Source: Asticcacaulis sp. UBA2476 (GTDB lineage: Bacteria > Pseudomonadota > Alphaproteobacteria > Caulobacterales > Caulobacteraceae). From it: DNA of 64,000 bases. Made by a program: the position numbers and the translations under genes. Where the stretch lies: contig DDPE01000063.1 in NCBI GenBank assembly GCA_002342035.1, positions 62,001 to 126,000 of the forward strand, written 5' to 3'. Shown in pieces: positions 41,788 through 49,661 of the stretch. A model generated the notes under the pieces. It had not been told where the DNA came from, searched no databases, and worked only from the letters and a program-made list of their open reading frames with translations. How positions within the stretch are numbered: the stretch's first letter is position 1; every line of letters begins with the position of its first letter.

Positions 41788-43251
41788 ATGAAACCTTTTA
41801 GATGCTGGGTGGCAGCATCCGTGTCTGTCATCACGATGGCCTGCGCACCCTACAGCATGGCCTCAGGATTACAGGTCTTTCCCTTCCCCCAGCCTGTGCG
41901 TTACGCGCTTCATAACGATGATTACACAGTGCGGGTACGTGTCCCCGGAGGACAGTGGGCCGACCTGTTTGAATATAAGGCGAAGGTCGACCTCGACAAT
42001 CCGGGCAGCGAAGCCTCCATGGCCTTCTTTAACTTCGACGGCCCTGTGGAAGTCTCCGTTCAAAAGAATAAGGGCAGCTTTCGCGACGTCGCCATTCGTC
42101 CCACCTCAAAGGGCATAAAGTCCAAAATCGAGGACGGCACTGTCTATTTCACCCTGACGAAACCGGAAAACCTGTCGATCGAGTTCGACAAAGACACCCT
42201 GAATAATCTGCATCTCTTTACCCAGCCGATCCGCAAAAATCTGCCGGTTGAGCGCATAACGCCCGCCTCACCCTACGATATCGGCAATGTTGCTATCCCG
42301 GATACGTCTACATCGGTCGTGTATTTTAAACCCGGTGTCTATTCGGGCGATATCCGCCTGAAATCAAACACGACGGTCTATATCGATGGGTCTGCGGTCA
42401 TCAAAAGCCCGCTCCTGATTGAAAACGTCGAGAACGTCACGGTCATCAGCGATGGGCTCTTTGTCGATGCGGGCCAGACGATCATCCGCAACTCGAAAAA
42501 CATTACGATCGACGGTACGATCCATATCAATCAGAAGCACGGCACTATGGCCTGTTTCAATTCAACCAATGTCAGGGAAATCGGCATACGCTCGATTGGC
42601 GGCGGTCAGTGGTCGGATGGGCTGGGCCATTTCGCCTGTCAGGACGTGGAAATCCGCAATGTGTTCCTGCGCACCTCCGATGATAATATCACGATCTATA
42701 ACCACCGCTGGGACACCTGGGGCGATAGCCGCAACATACGGGTGAGCGAGGCAACCCTGTGGGCCGATGTGGCTCACAATGTCATGATGGGCATTCACGG
42801 CAACACGCCCTCTGCGCACCATCCTGATGCTGAAGTTATTGAAAACGTCACCTTCCGCAATGTCGATGTGCTGGATCACGACGAAGATGAACCCGACTAT
42901 CAGGGCGCGATTGGGTTGATGGTCGGGGATGATAATCTGGTGCGTAACATCACTTTTGAGGACTGGCGCGTTGAACGCATCGAAGACGGCAAACTGTTCA
43001 GCCTTCAGGTGCTCTATAACCAGAAATATAACACCAGCCCCGGACGCGGCATCGAAGATATTAAGTTCCGCAATATTCACTTCACCGGATCTGGCGCGTT
43101 CGCGCCGTCACTGATCCGGGGCTATTCCCCTGACCGCAAAGTGCGCGGCATTTCCATAGAAAACGTCACGGTCGGTGGCAAAAAACTGACCGGCGCGCAG
43201 CCTGATTTACTTGAAATCGGCGATCACGTTGAAGGTGTTTCTTTCAAATGA
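41788..43251 (+). CDS. Secreted right-handed beta-helix glycosidase-like protein (GH28/GH49-like)
   Basis: The 487-residue protein has a signal peptide ending near MASG. An N-terminal beta-sandwich (about 30-150; HNDDYTVRVRVPGGQWADL) precedes a parallel beta-helix from about 175 with repeated ENVTVI / KNITIDGTI-type rungs. Possible catalytic acids are the paired Asp in LRTSDDNITIY and the SDGLGH motif; a His-Gly pair is in MGIHGN. The architecture resembles GH28 and GH49 enzymes that cut polysaccharides. The start at 41788 has a GGGAG site. It is a paralogue of the incomplete gene at 63288, and its own LacI-type operator is upstream. Confidence 0.75.
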   Translation: MKPFRCWVAASVSVITMACAPYSMASGLQVFPFPQPVRYALHNDDYTVRVRVPGGQWADLFEYKAKVDLDNPGSEASMAFFNFDGPVEVSVQKNKGSFRDVAIRPTSKGIKSKIEDGTVYFTLTKPENLSIEFDKDTLNNLHLFTQPIRKNLPVERITPASPYDIGNVAIPDTSTSVVYFKPGVYSGDIRLKSNTTVYIDGSAVIKSPLLIENVENVTVISDGLFVDAGQTIIRNSKNITIDGTIHINQKHGTMACFNSTNVREIGIRSIGGGQWSDGLGHFACQDVEIRNVFLRTSDDNITIYNHRWDTWGDSRNIRVSEATLWADVAHNVMMGIHGNTPSAHHPDAEVIENVTFRNVDVLDHDEDEPDYQGAIGLMVGDDNLVRNITFEDWRVERIEDGKLFSLQVLYNQKYNTSPGRGIEDIKFRNIHFTGSGAFAPSLIRGYSPDRKVRGISIENVTVGGKKLTGAQPDLLEIGDHVEGVSFK

Positions 43252-43257
43252 CAAAAA

Positions 43258-43287
43258 CCCTGCCGCAGCTGCCTGTCTGCGGCAGGG
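43258..43287 (-). terminator. Strong hairpin terminator of the oxygenase/lyase unit
   Basis: CCCTGCCGCAG (43258-43268) and CTGCGGCAGGG (43277-43287) form a perfect 11-bp stem with an 8-base loop. On the minus strand it is followed by TTTTTGTC, a good intrinsic terminator for the leftward genes, between convergent stops. Confidence 0.85.
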
Positions 43288-43293
43288 CCCCTA

Positions 43294-43956
43294 TCAGGCC
43301 AGCGCCATATTGACGCTCATGCTGCGCCGGACGCCCGCGCCGCGAAACGGATAAACGCAGTGCAGCATCCATGACGGCCACAGATAAAACTCCCCGACGA
43401 CCGGCTTGACCATAAACAGGTTGCGGGTACCGACGGCGGTACGGCTGTCAATGAACTGCAGGCAACCCACACTGTTCTGACGGTGTTTATCAGCCTGAAA
43501 TTCAGCCTCATAGTCATCCGGAATTTTCAGAAAGAGCACGCAGCTATAGATACAGCCCTGATGATAATGCACCGGATTGAAATCCCCGGCGCGCATATCA
43601 TTGACCCAGCCTTCTTTGATCTGGATCTCCAGCTTCTTGTCTTTCAGCTCCTCGGTTTCGCTATAGTTGCCGTAGTTTAGAAGGGCATTTTCACAGCGGT
43701 AAGTATAGGTCCGCGCCACATCGTAGAGAAAATCCGTCAGATCCGGGATCTGGCGAATAACATCGGTCATGCGGATTTCCGTCGTCAGATTACCCGACAG
43801 ATGCTGTGACCAGTCGCGCGCGCGGCGCTCATCCTGCCCGCTCAGGATCTGATCGGCCCGTGCGTTCAGTCCGGCCACCACCGATACCGGCGCGGTAGCC
43901 TTGATGATCAAGGGACTAAACGGTGCGACGACCTGCATACCATAGTCTGTTGCCAC
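43294..43956 (-). CDS. Putative 2OG-Fe(II) oxygenase
   Basis: The 220-residue protein matches the small putative 2OG-Fe(II) oxygenase family (PF13759-like). Its candidate metal ligands are His130 or His132 (NPVHYHQG) and His199 (WPSWMLHCVYPF), with an Arg near 210 for 2-oxoglutarate and the SVNMAL end. Translation starts at a GTG with a strong GGGGAGG site. It lies 15 bases after the lyase gene on the same strand. Genes like this often accompany TonB receptors in Caulobacteraceae, but their substrate is not known. Confidence 0.75.
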   Translation of the reverse strand: MATDYGMQVVAPFSPLIIKATAPVSVVAGLNARADQILSGQDERRARDWSQHLSGNLTTEIRMTDVIRQIPDLTDFLYDVARTYTYRCENALLNYGNYSETEELKDKKLEIQIKEGWVNDMRAGDFNPVHYHQGCIYSCVLFLKIPDDYEAEFQADKHRQNSVGCLQFIDSRTAVGTRNLFMVKPVVGEFYLWPSWMLHCVYPFRGAGVRRSMSVNMALA

Positions 43957-43971
43957 GATCTTACCTCCCCG

Positions 43972-46362
43972 TTAGCGCAAACGCACAAAACGATCCTTAC
44001 CGGTCAGCGCAACCCGCTGATCATTGACCACAACATGCCCCGATACGCGCGGCAGCCACAGGCCCAGCTCGGCGTCGCTCTGCCCCTGCACCCGAAATGA
44101 GGGCGTCTGCTTATAATCAGCGATCAGGAAGCGTTTGGAAAGGCTATCGAGCATAAGCGTACTGCCATGACGCAGATAGCTGCCATCCGCCACAAACAGG
44201 CGCTCAACCGTCGAGGGCGATGGTTCAGCCCCCGCTTTGTAGGTAATCGACAGCATGTAGGCGTCCGTCTGCCAGCCCATCAGGGTGGCCGTGGCGTTGC
44301 GATGCTTAATGCTGCCGTCAGCCTTGAGGTTGATATAGACATCCGTCACCCGCCCGTCACGGCGTATGCGGGCACCGATCATGTCCGGCCCGCTCAGCCG
44401 CTCGATCTCAGGCGCGTTGCCGTCACCCTGCGGGATAATCGCCGTGAGGAACTTTTGCCGCTCAGCCTTATCCGCAGGCAGGAAGTCATAATAGGTCGTG
44501 CGCGTATCCGGGGCATGATCCTTATAGCCGGATAGCTCCTCCAGACGCATATTTTCCGGATAGTCCGTGGGCAGTCCGGCATCGGGGAAGGTGGCTGGAA
44601 ACAGCGGCCTGACCTGCACCGAAGCGTCGCCGTTTTTGACGATCAGGTTCTGGCCCTGACGCTTGGTTTCGCCTTCTGTGTGGAGTTGAAAGGCAAACTG
44701 ACCGGGCGCGCGTGCCTTAAGGTCATCATAAATAAGGATCACCCCATCGACCCAGAGAAAGTGCCGGAAATTACGGGCAAAATTGGCTGAGGTCGGCCCT
44801 GTGGCGTCCGCGAACACATATCGCAGCCCTGCCGCATCCAGCATGTTGGGTATCTGCCCCGACAGGTGCGAGGCGATATAGGTATCCTCAGCCGGTTCAG
44901 CCTTACCGTTAAACGTCGCCACACTGTGGGCCTGCGTCTGCCGGTAATAGCCGTCATACTCCTTGCGGCCATACGACGAATTGCCGGAATCGATCAGCAA
45001 GGGCTTGCCCTTATGGAACAGCACAAACGAACCGGCGTCGGCATGGCTGTGGTTCCAGGTGTACCCTGATCGAACGGCCAGCAAGGTCGCATCCGCCGCC
45101 CATGACGTCCGAAGCGTCGCCCAGCCCATACCGCGATACCAGGCACTAAGCGGCAGATCTGGCGTTTGCCCAGCACCATCCTTTTCCGTCGCCAGAGGTA
45201 TCTGAACAAGATAGCGCGGCCGGTAGCGTATGTCCTTGCCATCGCCTGCCGTTGCCGACTGCGTCATGTACCAGAGATCAACCGGCCGCTTTTTCCCCGT
45301 GAGCCAGTAATTGGCCGCTGTACGCGAATAGTTCTTATCGATATTGCCGTCGCCAAAATTGACGTGCAGCAATTTGGTGCGCGTCGGATAGGCGTTATGG
45401 ATCAGAAAATCGACGGACTTTTCCAGCACCGGAATATCGGCAGGCGCTTCTTTGAACATCTCCTGCCAGGCCAGCCGGAACTCCAGATAGGTGCCGACCG
45501 CCAGTTCAGCATAGTTCACACTTTCCAGATTGCCGCCGTCAGCATCAAAGGTTTCAACCTTCGATTCGATGCGGCTGCCCTTATAGTGCCACCACTCAAC
45601 ACCTGCCGTTTCCAGCCGGTCAAGATAGGCCGTGGCGCGGGGATCATCGCGGGATATGGCGACAAGCCCGACTCCTGTACCGAACACAATATGGGCCCAC
45701 CAGTTATGGCCCATAGTATCCAGCGTGTGGATGCGCTGGCGGCCATCGATCCAGTCGTTGAATACTGGTGTGACCAGCTTTTTAATATAGGCTGAGGTGA
45801 GTTCACGCCGCTCAGTCGGTGTCAGAGACTCACGGATTGAATCATAAATCAGGCCAAACGTCTCGCCCGAAAAGCCCATGCCCAGATCTGAGTTCCAGAC
45901 CGGATCGCGCTTCAGCAGCGGCGCATCGGTGACAAGATTAGATTGGGCACAGAAGCCGCGCAAAATCTCATGCAGTTTGCGGCTATAACGGGCATCGCCT
46001 GTCATCCGGTAGGCAAGGATCATCGGCTCAAGCGTATCGGTCAGCCGCCGCCCGTCGCGGACCAGGTCTTTGGTCGGCAGGGCGACCTGCCGGTCAGCCT
46101 CGGCTCTGATCTTTTGCCATTGATCAGCAACTTCGAGGTTGTTTGCAACGCGCGCTTTGAAAGACCGGATCGCGTCATCGGAAAAGCTTAGGTGGACGCC
46201 GCCCGGCCTTATGGTGAAGCTACGCGCTTTTACCTGCGTGACAGCTTGGGCCTCTTCGGCCCGTAAAACTTGCGGCAAGGAACCCAAAGCCACCGCCGCG
46301 ACCGAAGTTGAAACTATCCATGCCGTTACTTGGGCTGTCAGGCGGGTGCGCACACGTCTCAT
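43972..46362 (-). CDS. Secreted heparinase II/III-family polysaccharide lyase
   Basis: The 796-residue protein has a signal peptide to about residue 35, an (alpha/alpha)-toroid domain (about 60-400) and a C-terminal beta-sheet half. Expected catalytic residues are visible: Asn220 (GHNWWAH), Tyr284 (NYAELAVGTY) and the His pair 438/440 in TWNHSHADAGSFVLF, followed by KGKPLLIDSG of the Hepar_II_III domain. PL12, PL15, PL17 and PL21 members cleave uronic-acid-containing polysaccharides by beta-elimination. A uronate-containing substrate is therefore likely. It follows the upstream receptor gene with a terminator between, so it may depend on read-through or its own promoter. Confidence 0.85.
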   Translation of the reverse strand: MRRVRTRLTAQVTAWIVSTSVAAVALGSLPQVLRAEEAQAVTQVKARSFTIRPGGVHLSFSDDAIRSFKARVANNLEVADQWQKIRAEADRQVALPTKDLVRDGRRLTDTLEPMILAYRMTGDARYSRKLHEILRGFCAQSNLVTDAPLLKRDPVWNSDLGMGFSGETFGLIYDSIRESLTPTERRELTSAYIKKLVTPVFNDWIDGRQRIHTLDTMGHNWWAHIVFGTGVGLVAISRDDPRATAYLDRLETAGVEWWHYKGSRIESKVETFDADGGNLESVNYAELAVGTYLEFRLAWQEMFKEAPADIPVLEKSVDFLIHNAYPTRTKLLHVNFGDGNIDKNYSRTAANYWLTGKKRPVDLWYMTQSATAGDGKDIRYRPRYLVQIPLATEKDGAGQTPDLPLSAWYRGMGWATLRTSWAADATLLAVRSGYTWNHSHADAGSFVLFHKGKPLLIDSGNSSYGRKEYDGYYRQTQAHSVATFNGKAEPAEDTYIASHLSGQIPNMLDAAGLRYVFADATGPTSANFARNFRHFLWVDGVILIYDDLKARAPGQFAFQLHTEGETKRQGQNLIVKNGDASVQVRPLFPATFPDAGLPTDYPENMRLEELSGYKDHAPDTRTTYYDFLPADKAERQKFLTAIIPQGDGNAPEIERLSGPDMIGARIRRDGRVTDVYINLKADGSIKHRNATATLMGWQTDAYMLSITYKAGAEPSPSTVERLFVADGSYLRHGSTLMLDSLSKRFLIADYKQTPSFRVQGQSDAELGLWLPRVSGHVVVNDQRVALTGKDRFVRLR

Positions 46363-46414
46363 GAAATTTCCTCACACCGTCGTTTATAATTTTGGACCAT
46401 GATAAACGGCCAAA

Positions 46415-46443
46415 GGGCGGTCTGGCCATAGACCTGACCGCCC
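46415..46443 (-). terminator. Hairpin after the first carbohydrate receptor
   Basis: GGGCGGTC (46415-46422) and GACCGCCC (46436-46443) form a perfect 8-bp stem below the receptor stop on the minus strand, with a TTT downstream. It would reduce read-through into the lyase gene. Confidence 0.65.
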
Positions 46444-46466
46444 CAATCGCAGACTTTATTTAAGCT

Positions 46467-49352
46467 TTAGAAGTCGTATCTGACCGTCAGCCAAACTGAG
46501 CGCGGCGCATTGCGCTTCAGCAGAAAGCCCGACTCCGGCAACTGAGCCACGACATCATAAAGCTGGACATTGTTCGTCAGGCCCGTCGTGACCATCGTAT
46601 CGTAGGCCGAGACATACTGGGTATCGAGCGCATTGCGGATATCCAGCATGATGCGGGTATCCGTGATGCCTTCGTACTGAACCGAGATATCCAGATTGTC
46701 CTGAGTCGGCAGCCAGCGGGTATCTACCGGATTGGTGTTGATTTTACGCTTATCCATCCAGCGGTGGCGCAGATTGATGCGGAAGTCATCCCATTTGTAG
46801 GAAATCGTGTTGCTGACCGTCCACTTGGGTGTGCGGCTTAAGATGCCGGAATCGATGCGCAAAAGGTCATCAGCGGCACCATTTCCGTTCGCACCCGTAT
46901 TGAGCCAGGTATAGGCCTCGGTCGTTTTGCCGTTGAGGTAGGTCACCGACGCATCCCACGACAGCTTACGCGTGACCTTCCACTTGAACCAGGATTCAAC
47001 GCCGCGCGTGAAGTAGGTGTTGAAGTTTTCGGGCAACAGATAGGTCGATACATTGTCCGTATCGACGGCGGTCGGATAGTCGTTGATCGCAAAGCTCTGA
47101 TAGAACAGGGTCACCTGCCCGTTGAACTTGCTGTCCCCAAAGGTATAGGCCGCTTCGTGAGACTTAACATAGCCCGTAGGTCCCAACGGACGCGCCAGAG
47201 TGGCGACGGTCGAATAGCGGTTAATGATCCCCATGGCCGGCTGCTTGCCGTCCATGTAGCGGTAATAGACCTTGTTTTTAGCGTTGATGTTATACCCCAC
47301 CGCCGCACTGACATTGACGTTGGTGACGTTCTTATCGGCTTCGATGATCTTGGAGATATTCCTGATCATATAAACATTATCGAATACCGTCAGCGGATTA
47401 CCATCCAGACCGCCGTTCGCCAAAGAACCGGCCCCCGAATTACGGGTATCCCAGGTCTCGGAATAGGTTTTGGCACTGATCTGCTGCTGCTTGATACTGG
47501 CGCTTAAGTCCCAGTGCTCATTCGGTGACCATGAAACGCCAATATAAGGAGATATCTCTACAATCTTCGCTTTCTGGAATACCGTCGTAAACAGACCGGA
47601 ACCGTAAGCCCCCCAGCCGCCTGCATCCGTCAGCTGATAGGTGGTGCCGGTATTGGTGATATAGCGCACATTCAGATTTTCAACTTGGCCGTCGGCCCAG
47701 GCGGATACGCCCAACCCGTTGGCCCAGTTGTCATTGGTCTGTTCGGAGCGTGCTACATAAAGCCCCATATTGATGCTGTAAGTATCCTGACGATAAGTCG
47801 CCGTCAGATTGCCGATCACATCATCAGATGAACGCTCATTATCTTCGGCCCGCGTCAACATAACGAGATCCCGGTTAAGACCCGCCGCCGGATAAACGGT
47901 CGATCCGGTTCCGGTCGTAGCGGTTACCGTGCCTCCGCGGACGTCGACTTCGCGGTTAGGCAAAGTGTTAGCCACGAGACAGAGGCTGTTTGCCGTCCAG
48001 GCTGCTCCCGGAACCACCGGACACGCGGCACCGGTGCGGTAGTTCGTGCCCAGTTGTGAGCCGCTCACATTGTTGGCCACCCGCGCCCGCAGAGCACCCG
48101 TCGAGTCATAATATTCATAGTAGCCGGGCGTGCGATCCAGATTGTTGATATTCAGGCCATAGCGCTCCCGCGTCGCCGCGGCGGACGCGATCGAGGTCAG
48201 GCTCTGGGGCTTATAGGATTGCCCGTCATAGGTCGATTTCTGAAGGCGCAGAGCCCCGGTATAGTTCCACGCGCCGTTGGTTTGATGCTCCCAGCGCAGC
48301 CACACCGCATCCTGCTGATATTGATAGCCGGCTGAGGGATCGAGTGCGTGCGTTCCCGGCTTATTATAGTTCGGCACGCTTTGCTTGCCGCCATTCATAA
48401 ACAGGTTCACATCGCGCGGAAAACCGGGGATGGCTTCTGAATCTTCGTAGCCATAGGCAGGCTGCTGGAATGTGGTCAATTCAGCATTGGTATCGTCAAG
48501 GTGCTTGAAGGTCACATTGATGGTGCCGGAGCCATTTTCACTTTCATAGCTCTTAAACAGATTGAACTTTAACTGGCCCCCGTGGTTAAGATCCCAGCCG
48601 GGATTAACCTGACCGTTTGAACGGCGATAAAAACCACTGGCGCTTAAGCCAAAATCGCCCGCCTTGTTCAACCAGCCGTAATAGCCGTCGACCTGCTTCC
48701 ACGACAGATGCAGATCTTCGCCCTCAAAACCAATCTTGGTCTGTATCGACGCGCCGGGGCGAACCTTACCGGTGATGTAGTTAAAGGTTGCCCCGACCGA
48801 GGTGGTCACCGCCGTCGCAGATGAGCCGCCCCGCACAGACTCCACCCGGCTGGTGTTCAGGTCAGAGCGGAAGAAATAGCCATCCTGAAATCCGCTGAAT
48901 TTGAACGGCACCGTCGGCAAGCCATCTTCCAGAATCGTCGTCCAGAAATAGCCCGATGTGTTCGAGCCCGTGCCGATCGTCATGCCGCGTGTAAAGACTT
49001 CGTTGCGCGCGACCCCGTCGTTGGATTCCACAACCACCCCCGGCATATCGCGGAGCATGTCATCGGCGCTGATCGGTGTGAACTTCGACATATCGTCCTC
49101 GGTGAGGACCGAATAGGACACATTGGCCTTCTTGGCCTTGGTATTGGCCAGAACGCCGGTGACGATGACCGTTTCAGTGCCGTCGTCGCCCTCGTCAGGC
49201 ACTGCCTGTGTCTGCGCCTGAACCGGAGCCTGCGCCGGTTCTTGCGCTACAGCCGGGACGGCCATAAGCCCGACGCCCAAGGCCACCAGCATCGCCTGAT
49301 ATGAAATCTGCGCAGTCCCGCAGCGCCCGTTACGGGCCGTATCCTTTTCCAT
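46467..49352 (-). CDS. TonB-dependent receptor (carbohydrate locus, first)
   Basis: The 961-residue outer-membrane receptor starts at an ATG with a GGGAG site (the frame extends 19 codons further). A signal peptide ends near VAQ, and a TonB-box-like region and plug (about 50-180: TETVIVTGVLANTKAK, MLRDMPGVVVES) precede a large barrel ending in Phe (TVRYDF). There is no STN domain, so it does not signal through FecR. Two LacI-type operators lie upstream. It probably imports oligosaccharides released from the polymer cut by the neighbouring enzymes. Confidence 0.9.
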   Translation of the reverse strand: MEKDTARNGRCGTAQISYQAMLVALGVGLMAVPAVAQEPAQAPVQAQTQAVPDEGDDGTETVIVTGVLANTKAKKANVSYSVLTEDDMSKFTPISADDMLRDMPGVVVESNDGVARNEVFTRGMTIGTGSNTSGYFWTTILEDGLPTVPFKFSGFQDGYFFRSDLNTSRVESVRGGSSATAVTTSVGATFNYITGKVRPGASIQTKIGFEGEDLHLSWKQVDGYYGWLNKAGDFGLSASGFYRRSNGQVNPGWDLNHGGQLKFNLFKSYESENGSGTINVTFKHLDDTNAELTTFQQPAYGYEDSEAIPGFPRDVNLFMNGGKQSVPNYNKPGTHALDPSAGYQYQQDAVWLRWEHQTNGAWNYTGALRLQKSTYDGQSYKPQSLTSIASAAATRERYGLNINNLDRTPGYYEYYDSTGALRARVANNVSGSQLGTNYRTGAACPVVPGAAWTANSLCLVANTLPNREVDVRGGTVTATTGTGSTVYPAAGLNRDLVMLTRAEDNERSSDDVIGNLTATYRQDTYSINMGLYVARSEQTNDNWANGLGVSAWADGQVENLNVRYITNTGTTYQLTDAGGWGAYGSGLFTTVFQKAKIVEISPYIGVSWSPNEHWDLSASIKQQQISAKTYSETWDTRNSGAGSLANGGLDGNPLTVFDNVYMIRNISKIIEADKNVTNVNVSAAVGYNINAKNKVYYRYMDGKQPAMGIINRYSTVATLARPLGPTGYVKSHEAAYTFGDSKFNGQVTLFYQSFAINDYPTAVDTDNVSTYLLPENFNTYFTRGVESWFKWKVTRKLSWDASVTYLNGKTTEAYTWLNTGANGNGAADDLLRIDSGILSRTPKWTVSNTISYKWDDFRINLRHRWMDKRKINTNPVDTRWLPTQDNLDISVQYEGITDTRIMLDIRNALDTQYVSAYDTMVTTGLTNNVQLYDVVAQLPESGFLLKRNAPRSVWLTVRYDF

Positions 49353-49429
49353 CTGTTTCTCCCGCCGGCTCTGTAACCCGGCCTGTTGTTTTAATTGCCT
49401 GACCGCCACCCCTTAGAGACCACCATAAA

Positions 49430-49443
49430 AGTTATCGATAACA
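49430..49443. promoter_or_regulatory. LacI-type operator upstream of the first carbohydrate receptor, proximal
   Basis: AGTTATCGATAACA contains the 12-bp palindrome GTTATCGATAAC, about 78 bases before the start codon at 49352. It is more divergent than the other sites. Confidence 0.5.
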
Positions 49444-49472
49444 AAAAATGGCGCAAAGGGACTGCGATATTC

Positions 49473-49486
49473 TGATATCGTTATCA
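49473..49486. promoter_or_regulatory. LacI-type operator upstream of the first carbohydrate receptor, distal
   Basis: TGATATCGTTATCA differs from the consensus palindrome at one position and lies 120 bases before the start codon. Confidence 0.65.
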
Positions 49487-49605
49487 GAAAATTTTCTAAT
49501 CTGTCAAGCCAAACCCGCCCGCACAATCACAACGCCGCCCACCGTTTCCAAATTACCACAGGAGGGCAGAACCAAGCCAATAAACTGAAATCATTAAATA
49601 AAAAA

Positions 49606-49630
49606 GGCTGCGACATATGATGCCGCAGCC
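49606..49630 (-). terminator. Terminator of the second carbohydrate receptor gene
   Basis: GGCTGCG (49606-49612) and CGCAGCC (49624-49630) form a 7-bp stem with a CAT/ATG inner pairing. On the minus strand a TTTTTTATTTA run follows, a good intrinsic terminator. Confidence 0.8.
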
Positions 49631-49661
49631 CCTGCTCTCAATGGATGAAAACCTTTAGATA

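Larger units (their letters stand above)
49353..49661. other. Intergenic control region between the two receptor genes
   Basis: This 309-base gap contains two LacI-type palindromes (49430-49443 and 49473-49486) for the downstream receptor gene and the terminator (49606-49630) of the upstream one. No gene was seen. Confidence 0.6.
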
